64,000 nucleotides of DNA, from positions 1 to 64,000 of the forward strand of contig CANNZV010001044.1 in the NCBI GenBank assembly GCA_947561585.1, given 5' to 3'. Both the position numbers and the translations under genes were made by a program. Below the pieces are notes generated by a model. That model did no database searches. It saw only the letters and a list, made by a program, of their open reading frames with translations, and was not told the DNA's origin. Below, one piece after another: positions 48,665 to 60,225 of the stretch (position 1 is its first letter; each line of letters opens with the position of its first letter). The DNA is from Caprella mutica. Taxonomy: Eukaryota > Arthropoda > Malacostraca > Amphipoda > Caprellidae.

Positions 48665-48754
48665 TCCGAAACATGGTAGACTCCTTGTCAGGCACCTACA
48701 CCTGTCACACTGATAAAGGAAACGCTAGTACTTTAGTCCATGTTTGGGATGGTG
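48665..48754 (+). CDS. exon 3: second half of Ig-like domain
   Basis: Reads RNMVDSLSGTYTCHTDKGNA then STLVHVWDG, ending at gatggtg/gtgagt (phase 1). The SGTYTCH motif is the classic Ig F-strand (D.G.Y.C pattern). The start is uncertain: an acceptor acatacatag/tc is possible, but its phase does not match exon 2, and upstream frames contain stops (TGA at 48643). An exon between 48250 and 48660 carrying the middle strands is either missed or damaged. The region 48420-48650 is less AT-rich than introns nearby, as if it once was exonic. Confidence 0.5.
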
Positions 48755-48799
48755 GTGAGTGTATTTGATTTATTTGATCTATTTCGTACAGGGATTTTT

Positions 48800-48935
48800 C
48801 ATGGGGAGACATTTAGTCACGGATAATTCGTTCTTGAAATGCTTTATTTTGTATTAAAATGAGTGAAGACCTCATATTTCATAATATTACATTAGTAGCC
48901 ACGTGTAAATAATACTAAGTGATAATATTATAGTG
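48800..48935 (+). repeat. dispersed repeat family F, copy 2, in the lectin gene intron
   Basis: Contains cggataattcgttcttgaaa, tgctttattttgtatt and attacattagtagccacgtg in the same order as 25768-25935. The word ggacgaaatga near 49070 may be its right terminal repeat. It lies between exons 3 and 4 and seems not to disturb the splice sites. Confidence 0.55.
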
Positions 48936-49127
48936 ATTTAAGCCGAGTCATTTCATAGGAACAGTTAAAAAACGTTTACCTATCGAGATATTTTTATTTC
49001 GAACCCAACCGTCCGTCCATCTTGGATAAAGGCAATTATTTGTTAAATCTATAGAAGGTGTCTATAGGACGAAATGAAAAGAATTGATAGAATCCTCAAT
49101 AAACTTTATTATTACCCTACTTTTCAG

Positions 49128-49315
49128 AATCACCTCCAATTGAGTCAGCTCTATGCTCAGAATATTTCGAGTTGTTTCATGGTAAGTGTCTACTACAGCT
49201 ATGAAAAGAAGAATTGGTATGACGCACAGAGATTGTTATTTTAGAACCAGCAGCCTCATCACCTTCAAAGATGCCAAGGATTTGATGTCCTTCATGCTCA
49301 ATCTTCAAAAGTCAG
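49128..49315 (+). CDS. exon 4: N-terminal half of C-type-lectin domain, with two frame breaks
   Basis: The acceptor ctacttttcag/aa is in phase with exon 3. It opens with ESPPIESALCSEYFELFHG then KC, the Cys-pair hairpin of long-form lectin domains. The homology then moves to another frame (YYSYEKKNWYDAQ, 49191-49229), implying an extra base near 49190. It moves again to DCYFRTSSLITFKDAKDLMS (49231 on), implying an extra base or a two-base loss near 49230. The donor cag/gtttga ends in phase 1, as exon 5 requires. WYDAQ..C fits the family's W..A...C helix motif. Confidence 0.6.
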
Positions 49316-49551
49316 GTTTGAATAATGTATATAGAAATCTCCCAGTCAGAAATTTTAATGACTGATTATCGGTTTACAATCGGTGATTACAGTCGAAAAA
49401 TACAATCGTAATTCGAAGCACTTATATTCTTCGTCGGACATTGAAAACAAAGGAGAGTGAAAAGGCCAAAATAGATACCGTTATTATTAACCCATTAACA
49501 ATATGAAATTTTGTTTATGAGATTAGCAATTTTCTACATTTTCCTCTTCAG

Positions 49552-49643
49552 GATCTACACATTACGAGTTTCCGATGTGGACTGGGCACACTTCTGTTGA
49601 TGAGAATAACAGCAACTTCGGTGCACTGAATAATGACGCTCAG
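49552..49643 (+). CDS. exon 5: central part of C-type-lectin domain
   Basis: The acceptor ttcctcttcag/ga is in phase. It reads GSTHYEFPMWTGHTSVDENN then SNFGALNNDAQ to cag/gtaaat (phase 0). FPMWTGH occupies the position of the family's WIGL-type core motif but departs from it. Confidence 0.65.
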
Positions 49644-49923
49644 GTAAATGAAAATATTATATTATTTAAAACAGCAAGTAGAGGTAAAATAATAAACATG
49701 GTAAAATTTTAAAGTTAAGAAAATCCATAACAAATTACAACAGTTTATACCTCCTCTCATTTGAGTGAAGTCTTGTCACTGAGTGCAAGAAACATCTTTC
49801 TTTTTAGCTTCATTGAGCAGTAAATACTATGTAAGTAAATATAATTTAATAAGTACTTTTCAAAATTTATATCTGACACCACCCTCTATCTACACATTTC
49901 TTACTCTGATGTTTCGCTTGCAG

Positions 49924-50076
49924 GCTTCACTAATGTTGTACAGGTTCTCCACTGTTGCGAGACTATCCTCCTGCGGTTACCTGTATGCAGTCACGCGTGG
50001 TGCCATTTATCCCTCAATTACTGCGCAGTTTGATGCATCGAAGTTCAACTTACTTTGCGAACAGCCAACTGTCTGA
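49924..50076 (+). CDS. exon 6: C-terminal part of C-type-lectin domain and stop
   Basis: The acceptor gtttcgcttgcag/gct is in phase. Fifty codons end ...FNLLCEQPTV and TGA. The CGYLYAV Cys and the final FNLLCEQP Cys are the conserved disulfide partners at the end of this fold. The usual WND calcium site before the first of them is absent. Confidence 0.7.
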   Translation, partial: ASLMLYRFSTVARLSSCGYLYAVTRGAIYPSITAQFDASKFNLLCEQPTV

Positions 50077-50107
50077 TTTGTCACTTTATTTGGAGAATAG
50101 TCTTAGA

Positions 50108-50113
50108 AATAAA
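50108..50113 (+). terminator. polyadenylation signal AATAAA
   Basis: AATAAA 31 bases after the stop codon of the lectin-like gene. A second AATAAA lies at 50523-50528. Either could end the transcript. Confidence 0.55.
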
Positions 50114-50697
50114 TGCAATGTAATTTATTCTCATCACCTTATTTACAAATATTGCTGGTTATTTAACTTGTTTCAACCTTTCACTGAAAATATTATCTAC
50201 AACAATTGGTTTTAACAAATTTATTTTATCAAATTATAATTCAAAATTAGTCTATCAAATTATTATAATAAATTATTCTATCAAATCATTAAATATTTTG
50301 AGAATTAAAATTTTATGTCTACTGTTTTTTTCTTTCCTCCAATATTTTGTGGTCACAACAATGAAGTTTGTGCAAACGCTATAATTATTGAAGGATATCA
50401 TTATTGAAAAAATTCTAATCCAAATTACAACAGTTCGGAGACCATATGACACAACTCATCAAATTATTGATTATTAGAAACAAGTTTCAGTTTGTCCACA
50501 AAGAATATTGATTCTCATATTAAATAAAGTTTGTCTTATTTCTTCGAACATTAATTTGAAGTTCAAACTGCTGTGGCTTTATTTTCTTTGTTTCTTAAGT
50601 AGTCCATGAAACCAGATCCAAATATTGTTATTAAAAACATTGAAAGTACAGGTCTCCAGTTTTACAACAATTAATTAATTTAGTAGGGGCTATTTTA
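50114..50697. other. 3' flank of the lectin-like gene, no further gene seen
   Basis: AT-rich sequence with the second AATAAA and no open frame of note, up to the 16-bp array. Confidence 0.5.
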
Positions 50698-51755
50698 TAA
50701 TATAACTGATAAACAGTTATACTGTTTATCAGTTATTATAAACAGTTATACTGTTTATCAGTTATACTATTTATCAGTTATACTGTTTATCAGTTATACT
50801 GTTTATCAGTTATACTATTTATCAGTTATACTGTTTATCAGTTATACTATTTATCAGTTATACTGTTTATCAGTTATACTGTTTATCAGTTATACTGTTT
50901 ATCAGTTATACTGTTTATCAGTTATACTGTTTATCAGTTATACTGTTTATCAGTTATACTGTTTATCAGTTATACTGTTTATCAGTTATACTGTTTATCA
51001 GTTATACTGTTTATCAGTTATACTGTTTATCAGTTATACTGTTTATCAGTTATACTGTTTATCAGTTATACTGTTTATCAGTTATACTGTTTATCAGTTA
51101 TACTGTTTATCAGTTATACTGTTTATCAGTTATACTGTTTATCAGTTATACTGTTTATCAGTTATACTGTTTATCAGTTATACTGTTTATCAGTTATACT
51201 GTTTATCAGTTATACTGTTTATCAGTTATACTGTTTATCAGTTATACTGTTTATCAGTTATACTGTTTATCAGTTATACTGTTTATCAGTTATACTGTTT
51301 ATCAGTTATACTGTTTATCAGTTATACTGTTTATCAGTTATACTGTTTATCAGTTATACTATTTATCAGTTATACTGTTTATCAGTTATACTGTTTATCA
51401 GTTATACTGTTTATCAGTTATACTGTTTATCAGTTATACTGTTTATCAGTTATACTGTTTATCAGTTATACTGTTTATCAGTTATACTGTTTATCAGTTA
51501 TACTGTTTATCAGTTATACTGTTTATCAGTTATACTGTTTATCAGTTATACTGTTTATCAGTTATACTGTTTATCAGTTATACTGTTTATCAGTTATACT
51601 GTTTATCAGTTATACTGTTTATCAGTTATACTGTTTATCAGTTATACTGTTTATCAGTTATACTGTTTATCAGTTATACTGTTTATCAGTTATACTGTTT
51701 ATCAGTTATACTGTTTATCAGTTAAACTGTTTATCAGTTATACTGTTTATTATTT
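50698..51755. repeat. 16-bp minisatellite seeded by a palindrome
   Basis: About 65 copies of gttatactgtttatca, almost all identical apart from occasional ctatttatc variants, mainly near the left end. The left edge holds the inverted repeat gataaacagttatactgttt plus atc, in which the unit and its complement meet, twice in succession. The right edge is followed at once by a perfect 24-bp palindrome. Confidence 0.96.
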
Positions 51756-51757
51756 TA

Positions 51758-51781
51758 GTTTAACCACAGCTGTGGTTAAAC
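51758..51781. repeat. perfect 24-bp palindrome
   Basis: gtttaaccacag followed by its exact reverse complement ctgtggttaaac. It lies a few bases beyond the last 16-bp unit. Confidence 0.93.
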
Positions 51782-54620
51782 CCCTTCTCTAACATCTCTA
51801 CATCTACAACGCACATCGATAGTTGAAGGACGGAGTATGTAGCTCATTAAGCTAAAATCAAGAGCGTACTATCAGAAAGAAGCTGCCTTATCGTTATCCT
51901 CAGTAGTGTTCTTTGGCAACCCAAACCTAAAGAACTATTTAGGTCACATTTTCAATGGAACCGGAGAAAATTCCTCACAAAATGGACATTCCTCACAAAA
52001 TGGTATAATAATATGGTGGTTTAACTAGTGGTAGAGTAGCTCTTGAAAATCACTTTTAGTCAAATAGGGCAAATGACACATTTGAATGCAATTGTAGCCT
52101 AGGAAGCTAACACGAAATAGCTCAAATATTAATTTAACGTCTGCAGCGGAATCAAAGGCCATATCGCTGACGTCAAAAAGAAATTAAATACCAGGGACTG
52201 GAAGAAACATTCAGAAAGGAGAGGAAAGTGAATCCATGAACAAAGTGCTATTATCAGTCGGTAACAACGGTCATGGATGCACAACAGCTACTCCGTGACT
52301 GCAGTCACTTACCATGGAATGTGACGAAAAGAGACACATAATACCTCGTAGTTGAAGAGCATAACCCTAGCGCTATCCTATAACTGCAAGTGATGTTAAA
52401 AAAATAATTAATGTAAAATAATTATGAACATGGTGAAAATGGGGGCAATTTTACAACAACATGAAATTCTTAACCCTTTGAGAAATATGGAAAAATATGC
52501 AAATAATTAGAATAGGAAATAGTACTGGAATATTATCATTAATAAAAATAAAATAAAGCTTTTCTAATCAATTATATAGTTTACATAGTGATGGGACGAT
52601 ACCAATTTTTCAACGATTCCGATTCTATCCAAATAATCCGATACCTGACTATTTCTATTTATTTATTTTTATTTATTAGACAATTTTCCCTTACATTTAT
52701 ATAACATTCGGAAACTATATCTTCATTACAATTTAAAAATCGCATAATTAATTAGGAAAACAAAGCCCAGAAAAGCGTCTAGCCTAAAGGGCAGCCTATA
52801 TAAAATAAATTGTTTTATGTTCTCTATTTATTTGTTATCTGGCTAGATATTTAGCTACTTAATGGTAACTTAATTAAATCTTATTTATTGAATCTTGAAT
52901 CTTATTGAATATTGAATCTTAAAATTATTCATAATTTCATAAGTTAATTTGTAACTTTCTTTACCTGTAAGCTGAAATTTTACATTTCGAAATATTTTAA
53001 TAAGCCAAACGTTTGTCAAATAGCAGTTTTCATCAGTTTGGTCATATAGTTAATTGATTGTACAATGATACATCAAGATGTTGAAAAGACTAGAGATATT
53101 TTCTTGGAGCATTCACATATAAGGAACCTCATTGCACTCTAGAGGTTTTCTTAGTTACATATTCCAAGGATAGTTTAGGGGGTTCGTAATCTTCAACAGC
53201 TAAATATTGAGGTTATTATATATTTTAGCTAGGTTGGCCAAGCAAGACCATTTGTGAAGAAATTCATCTGTCTTCGGTGTTTTACAGCTGTATTATGTTC
53301 ATCTGTAGTTAATAAATATATAATAACACTTCCTATATCTTTAATATAATATTATATCCCCTCATATTATAGTATATTATATTATACATAGTCTTAATGA
53401 AGTTTATTATATTACATAATTATAGTCTTTAAGTAACTTTTAAGTAAAAATTATATTTAGTGTTCCAATAATTCAGTTAGAGGAGTCGAGGTAGTCGTTG
53501 TTTATTTTTAATTTTCTCCATTTGCAACTGCATAAATTTTAATTACTTCGTTCACAGTATGTTTGAATAATTGAGACTATTGATCAACATGAATTGATTT
53601 AATGATATGGTATAAATTAAATGCTCCATGTGATTATCATTGCTAGTATTCTAACATATTATTTAATATTTATATATTCTGACAGTTTTACAAACATTCA
53701 AAATTATGAATGAACGAAACAGTTACCTAAACAATATTACAGTAAGTTTTTTTTCCTAAAAAACAAAATATTAATGAATCTAAAAAATAAAAAGATTAAA
53801 TTTTCATTTCAAATTGTAGTTTAAAACAGATCCAATATTATAGGTATAATCATTCATTTTAATCCATGTAAGGGTATATGTTAAATAAACAAAAGCAGAT
53901 AATCTTGCAGTCTTGATTTAAAATGTATTACTTAAAAAGGAAGATGAGAATACCTTTTCACCACGAGGGTAATAACCACCAATGTTTTCCCCTCAGAGAA
54001 AGAAAACCAGGACTACATTTCAGAAGTTGATTAATCGACTAACAGAAAACAGTGATTGGGCTAAGTTGAGTATTAGTCTTGTGTCAAATTAGACTAATTT
54101 ATTGCATGAGTTCTGCAAGAAACTTTCTTTGAAATGAAGCTGAAATGTTGGCCTGATGTGCTCTATAATTCATCGACAGCAATGACTGAAATGAGGCAAT
54201 GTTGGCGATGGAAAGATTCTGCTTTGGATTGAAGTTCCTTATTGATGCTAATGAAGCTGCGAGGTGGAAAATTTGGTAATCTTTCTTTTAGGAAACAGAA
54301 GAATAAAAAAAAATATATGTAGCTGAATTGATGACTATTATTCGATATTTAAACGAACTTTTCATTAATGTGTTTAATATAATTTTGCTGCAATCAATCT
54401 TACAATCATTCAAACATATCTGATCTAAATCATTATTCTTCGTTTTTTCATCAAATTTCTATTGGAAATTATATTTTTTTACCCTATGCCTCGAATTGTA
54501 AAAATTTAAATGACAAAATGTGCAACAAATAAAGAAATATTTTGCTGCATCTTGCAAGTACCTAATTTATCTTCTAATTTAAAAAAATAATTATTCAAGT
54601 TTTATTATTTTATTTACTTC
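51782..54620. other. intergenic DNA with a GC-richer patch, no gene seen
   Basis: 51790-52400 is more balanced in composition but full of stops on both strands. It contains a short direct repeat (acattcctcacaaaatgg twice near 51980) and one TGACGTCA word at 52168-52175. The segment 52640-52810 (tttatttattagacaatttt ... gcccagaaaagcgtctagcc) has the look of an interspersed repeat end, but I found no second copy here. No gene is supported. Confidence 0.45.
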
Positions 54621-54860
54621 GAATTTAACTCCTAATTTAACTCTTAATTTAACTCTTAATTTAACTCTTAATTTAACTCCTAATTTAACTCCTAATTTAA
54701 CTCCTAATTTAACTCTTAATTTAACTCTTAATTTAACTCTTAATTTAACTCTTAATTTAACTCCTAATTTAACTCCTATTTTAACTCCTAATTTAACTCC
54801 TAATTTAACTCCTATTTTAACTCCTAATTTAACTCCTATTTTAACTCCTATTTTAACTCC
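54621..54860. repeat. 12-bp minisatellite, 20 copies
   Basis: Twenty copies of aatttaactcct or aatttaactctt (240 bp), with attttaactcct variants at the right end. Twelve is a multiple of three, so the minus strand shows a ~90-codon frame of GVKL/RVKL repeats. That frame is not regarded as a gene. Confidence 0.96.
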
Positions 54861-55699
54861 ATTTCTGTTCACTTATCGAAAGAATCTTTCCAATAAACAG
54901 TAATGGAATTGAATCCCTTTAGATAAAGAGTTTATTGCTGTATGTTCGGATATAAACTTACGCTTGTAACTCAGACTAAAGAAATCTAACGATTAGGCGA
55001 TGTTTGGGAACAAAATCTGCTAAAACATTAATATCAGTTTAAAATATTGCATCAAACTATTTTATCGAACATTACAAAAACATAAAATATATAATACACA
55101 ATAATTATAAAACAACACTAATAATTCATTATTATATGATCTAACTGGCATATATTGCCATTCCATTAATATTTTTGAAGAGATCATATTATTAGTTTTT
55201 AATTTAATTTCCTGATTTTTATACCTACTAACTAATTAGTTTTATTTAATTATAGAGTATTTTTTATTAAAATATCAAATAGTATAAGAATGATTATAGT
55301 CATCTTTTACTTTCCTTGCTTTGGATTCCATGTTATTCTAAGGGTTATTCATCCCTACCAATTATTCGTGCTGAAAACACAAATAAATACAATCGTAATT
55401 TCGTGCCAGATTTTTCATTCATTTTTCTTATAGTATATGTATTAGAGCTATTCTGCACGCAAGTGTGAGATTTATGATCTCAATTGTACTCCCCGTAATG
55501 CATTTCTATATAATATACCTACTCGTTATCATGCCTTGTAACTGTGTCTTTTATTTCTGTCAATATAGATACTACTCGTTTATGATATTGACCACTTTCA
55601 GATTTTTCAAATGTGTGACAAAATTCACTTGTATTAATAATATACAACAAGTTAAAAAAAATCGTGTTGCTCCCATTATAAAAGATATGAAGAGAAGTT

Positions 55700-55800
55700 T
55701 TTTGAAAAGATTCTAGCTCATCGCGATATTTTAGCCAAAAATTCATATTATTCGGCTATTGAGAGCAACCAAAGTTTCACTAAATGGTAACAATATCGGT
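55700..55800 (-). repeat. dispersed repeat family B, diverged partial copy 3
   Basis: The reverse complement reads gatattgttaccatttagtg, aaactttggttgctctcaa and gctaaaatatcgcgatgagc, aligning with the left half of the copies at 12231 and 34626. Confidence 0.65.
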
Positions 55801-55984
55801 TCTAGAAAATTGTTTGAATTGCAGTTATATTGATAGTCAAATACCTAATAATTTTTAACTATTCTTCTTTAAAACTGAAGTTATGACCATGGACGAACAG
55901 AAGCAATACTGATTTTATTTTCATTGTAGAAAAGATTATTTCTATTTCATAAATTAAATATTTCACAATTTCATAATGAAAAGC

Positions 55985-56175
55985 TAATTCAGAGTCACAA
56001 TTTCTAGTCACAAATCAGAGTCACAGTTTCTATTTACGAAATTAATTCACAGAGTCTAGTTACGAATCAGAGTCACTGTTTCCATTTACTGATCACAGTC
56101 CCCGTTTCTATTCAGTAATTATATCAGTTCTCATTTGTTTCCTTCTAATTAGTTAGAGTGCAGTTACAATTGACG
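55985..56175 (-). repeat. dispersed repeat family A, partial copy 3
   Basis: The reverse complement reads tgcactctaactaattagaa, then ggaaacaaatgagaactgat, then a few degenerate 26-bp units (agaaactgtgactctgattt). It corresponds to the array edge of copy 1 near 5450-5560. The array in this copy is short and eroded. Confidence 0.65.
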
Positions 56176-57964
56176 AGATGGAAGTTACAGTCAATCTATC
56201 CCTAACTTTGCTCAGTCCTAAATCGGCTGATAGTCAAAGAGTTCAATACTTCATTATTCTAAAATACAACAATAATAATTGTTTGTTTGTCTGTTAAATA
56301 AACTGATATGATATCAAATAATTAATATACTATTCATCTCATTTCGATTAAATCAGAGTTTTAATTTTATTTTATCTTGTTCGTGAAAGACGAATTATTT
56401 TGATCTATACACTAAAGTGTACAATGAGACTATTGAATGATTTTATAGGATAAAATAACATATAAAGGATATTCTGCAGACCGAATATATGAGAACTGTA
56501 CGGGAAAACGTAACTGTATGGTAATACGTAACTGTAGTAGTATACGTTAATACCTAAATTAAAGGAAACACGTAATTAGTTAGTATAACTCAGCTACGCA
56601 GTCTTTCTGTAGGTCAAATTAGCATAGGTATTTTGCATGGTTCTTTATTTTGTTTTGATTGCACGGGGTGTAAATATTGTGTTTATTTAAATTGAATGTA
56701 TTTGATGTTGGTTATTTTATAAAAACTCTATTATAAAATACACACGAAGTTTTCATTTTAAATTTTGTTTGAAAATTCTAGGAAGAGTATAATATGTAAC
56801 TTTTACATAATATTTCATTTTCGAAACTTATTTATTTGAATTTTACTCAATTTTCGCATTCATGATTTTATTCGTTAATATATTACAAAATGTCATTTAA
56901 AATCATAATATTGAAGTCTAAATCAGTGATTCAATGATCATTTATATGTATATTAGTAATTTAATTACTTTATAGGACATTGAGATTACTTTTTTTTCTA
57001 TTTTATCATAGTTTGAAAATGAAACACTTTGCAATTTCTAGAAACTTCAATCTCTCTTCTAATTCTCACGAATCGAATTTTTTCACTTGAAATAAAATCT
57101 CAACACCAAACATCTTTTTTTTCTCGAGTCTGTTTCTGAAATTAGGCGGCGTGTCGGCTGAGAACTCAGTGTATATTTTACCAGACTGAGACACTGGCGA
57201 GAACTGCAAAAAGAAGTTTTACTGAATGTAATACTGGCATGCTAAAAGATATATTGGTGGAAAATATACAGTTACGTTGTCAATTTTTTTAGCTGAAATG
57301 AACTGTGAATAGTATTTAAGAATTGGAATTTTTCTACAACTGATATATTTTAGATAAAGTATATATAAAAATGTAATGCAAGTATCATAAATAAAAAATC
57401 CTAGTGCATATCATGGCTACCTTTTATATATTTTTTTAATTACTGAAAGTGGGACACGATACTTTTTTATGATACTTTTAAATCCTTTTTATACACATTT
57501 CCTTTTAGAAATATTCTATATATGTTTTGAAATAAATAATAGCTTTTAGTTATCACCAATACAATATTTTACTCTTCTCCGCAAATATTCTCTGCAAACC
57601 TCCACCAAATCATCTAACTCCCCCATCATGAATTTTCCCTTCCAGTTTGAACTGTTCTCAGACAATAAAAAAAATATTCTCCTAAAGAAAAACTTCTCTT
57701 AACATTTTAAAAGCAATTTAGTTCATATATCAATGCATTGATCTTGAGAACATTGAGATTTTAAGCTTTGAACAGTAATAATTAATTACTGATGAAAAAT
57801 ATTTATTGTAAAATCAATTTTTGTAAAATGGTAAATATAAAAGTATTCATGAAATGAACTATTTTTTGTGTCGTATTCATATAATTAGATTTATTACCTT
57901 TGCAGAATGCAGAAAGGTTATATTATAGACGGCATATATATATTTATTTATCTCTCTTGTTATT

Positions 57965-58480
57965 CGCATAACTGAAAAAGTGTTCAACCAAATTGCCTGA
58001 AATTTGGTGAAAAAATTAGGCAATGTCCAGTGACCTTCTGGTAGAATTTTGGGAGCAATCCGTTCAAAGGTCAAGGCCATGGTCATCCATTACTCAAAAA
58101 AGTATTGCACCATATTGCATGAAACTAGGTGGGACGATTGGTCAATATACAAAAACCATTTTGTTAGATTTTGCGAGCGATCGGGTCAAAAGGTCAAAGA
58201 TCAAGGTCAAGGACATTATAACTCAACTCAAAAAGCATTCAACCAAATTATCTGAAATTTGATGGGACGATTGGACAATGTCAAAGAACCATCTGGTAGA
58301 ATTTTGGGAGCGATTCTGTCAAAGGTCAAGGTCGAGATCATTTATATTATAACTGAATAACTCAAAAAGTGTTGAACCATATTCCATGAAACTTGGTGGG
58401 ACGATTGGTTATTATCAAGTTAGCATTTTAATAGATTTTGGTAGCGAACGGATAAGCGGCGAAGAAGCGACGTAATTTAG
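57965..58480. repeat. ~130-bp diverged tandem repeats with AGGTCA words
   Basis: Four diverged units at about 120-135-bp spacing, each with a tgaaacttggtgggacgatt-like word, a ttttgggagcgat-like word and aaaggtcaaggtca-like words. The type 'paired AGGTCA plus tgaaac-ttggtggga' is a style of interspersed repeat I associate with invertebrate genomes. The overlapping short frames at 57877-58262 are by-products. Confidence 0.7.
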
Positions 58481-59065
58481 TTATTATTGTATATTTAATA
58501 GTAGAGCAAAGAGCAACTACAACAAATGCAATCGCTGACTAGCATATTCTAATTCCTGTTTGACAATCAAGTTAATCGTTATTTTTGTGTGTGAATCTAA
58601 TGAGTCATCCCGACAGCAGCTGAAAAGTAACCTTCGCTACTCATTCCCTTTGAAGGTACAGGGAATGTTCCCTAAAAATGAGATGGTGACAATCAGTCGG
58701 TAGCAGTTTTTGTATTTTTATCTGAAGTGCTACAGTAGTCACTATTTGCGCTGCAGTTTGTTGTAACAGTTTTACGGAACTTTGTTTGCAATTGTTACGT
58801 TTCTGTTGACTTTAGTAATGGCTTATGAATAACTCAAACATTTTCTCTACAACTATAAAACTATTCACTTTTCAGTCGATTGGATTATACGGTAGAATTC
58901 ATGTTTGAACACAATATTTATTTACCGAAGCGATTCAATTTGAAGTATTTTATTTAAAATATAAATAAATTAATTGATATATTAGGAAGTTCATAGTGAA
59001 ATTTATAAGCTATTTGGTACACCACGATTGGTATTATAAAATGATGATAGTTTCATTTGAGGGAA

Positions 59066-59186
59066 ATAAATTGCGGGGGGGATGGGGGGGGGGGGTTATT
59101 TCTCCCAAATCAAGTTCCACACCCCATCTGGGGTCAAAAAAGGTGGATGTGTTCCTTACGGCACATCCACTGTACGAGGTGCAGGT
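59066..59186 (+). CDS. weak exon-like stretch after G-runs
   Basis: Following two G-runs (seven and about thirteen G, 59074-59096), the frame reads VISPKSSSTPHLGSKKVDVF then LTAHPLYEVQ, up to gtgcag/gtaagc, a good donor sequence. The same DNA also forms a hairpin (gtggatgtg/cacatccac near 59141-59170), which argues that it is a structured repeat instead. No acceptor and no family are recognised. Confidence 0.12.
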
Positions 59187-60225
59187 AAGCTATGACTGTA
59201 ATATATACACAGTGTATTCTACACACCTAGGCGTATTTAAATTTTTTTTTCCATATATAGCTTTTATGAAGGGTATCGATACTCTTTAATCTTACCATTC
59301 CTTACTGTGTTCTAAAAACACACATCAGTAGCATTTCTTCTACCACTTTTTGTTACAATGGCTGTAGCAAAAAGTGCCGTCATTCTGTGTAAATGAAACA
59401 TGCAAGTTAAACATCATAATGTGGTTGTTTTTTAAATTTATTTGAAAAAGATTACACTATCCATTTCAAGATATTGTTATTTTCTTTTGCCGTCTCATTA
59501 AAGAAGAGGGAGAGTAGTGTATCTCTTTGGTAAATTTGTCATTCTCAGAAAATAAAATGAACATTGAAGAAAATTGACATTAATTTGAAATTTAGTGAAT
59601 ATGTAAATCCGAAACTAATAGATCGACCGAAAAGATTAGAAGACATATTTTAGTGATGAATATTGCCTAATTTTGCTACGTAATCACAGATATACACTAT
59701 GGAGTAAGGTACCTACTAACCCTTCAATATGATTGTGTTAAACCTTCTTGTACTTTAAAAGGATGGATGCTAATCCTTCATGTCCTTCAATAACTTGAGA
59801 CTCTCTTTCAGTCATGACAAACCTTCAATAGGATGGATGTTTTCCATCCCGTTAAACTTTCACTAAAAATTTTACCCGAAAGACCTCCCTCAAACTGAAC
59901 CCCAAAAATCTCTCCAAGATTTTTTGTCCTAAATTGTCAAGAGACAGACACTGTCAGGTGACAAAGTCTGCCAAAGGTTTCTTTAGAATGTTAATGTAAA
60001 TTAACAATATTACATGCATCTATGTATAATAAATAATTAATATTTTGATTCATAAATATCTTTTCTTAAATTATATATTATCATTTATCAGGAATACTTC
60101 AATACGTTATGTTTACAATTTTTGACGAACATTTTGTGTATATCCCATGACAACATTTAAAACTGTTGGCTCGACTAACATCAGATTTTGCACATACTTC
60201 TATCTTTTTCTATTGGTTTTCGATA

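Larger units (their letters stand above)
47900..50076 (+). pseudogene. secreted Ig-like / C-type-lectin-domain protein gene, disrupted as sequenced
   Basis: Modelled exons 47900-47957, 48164-48249, 48665-48754, 49128-49315, 49552-49643 and 49924-50076 have GT/AG boundaries. The product would be secreted (signal peptide), with an Ig-like region (Cys in VYIPCYV and in SGTYTCH) and then a long-form C-type-lectin-like domain (SALCSEYFELFHGKC ... NWYDAQ ... FPMWTGH ... SSCGYLYAV ... FNLLCEQPTV). Lectin domains of this kind bind sugars or proteins outside the cell. No EPN/QPD or WND calcium-site motif is visible, so sugar binding is doubtful. Two frame breaks lie in exon 4 (near 49190 and 49230), and no in-phase exon joins the two halves of the Ig region. 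It is either a young pseudogene or a gene with assembly indels. A TATA box and AATAAA signal fit its limits. Confidence 0.65.
54861..57964. other. AT-rich intergenic DNA with repeat fragments, no gene seen
   Basis: Contains partial copies of family B (55700-55800, minus) and family A (55985-56175, minus). The overlapping frames at 55465-55716 (+) and 55519-55746 (-) run into the family B copy and have no motif. Nothing else is recognised. Confidence 0.5.

Noticed and set aside
52168..52175. CRE-like TGACGTCA words here and at 61898
   Set aside because: Two occurrences of an 8-bp word in 64 kb with no gene nearby could be chance.
54591..54872. 93-codon GVKLGVKLRVKL frame
   Set aside because: By-product of the 12-bp array.
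55465..55746. Overlapping open frames on both strands
   Set aside because: They run into the diverged family B copy, have AT-driven composition and show no motif or splice signal.
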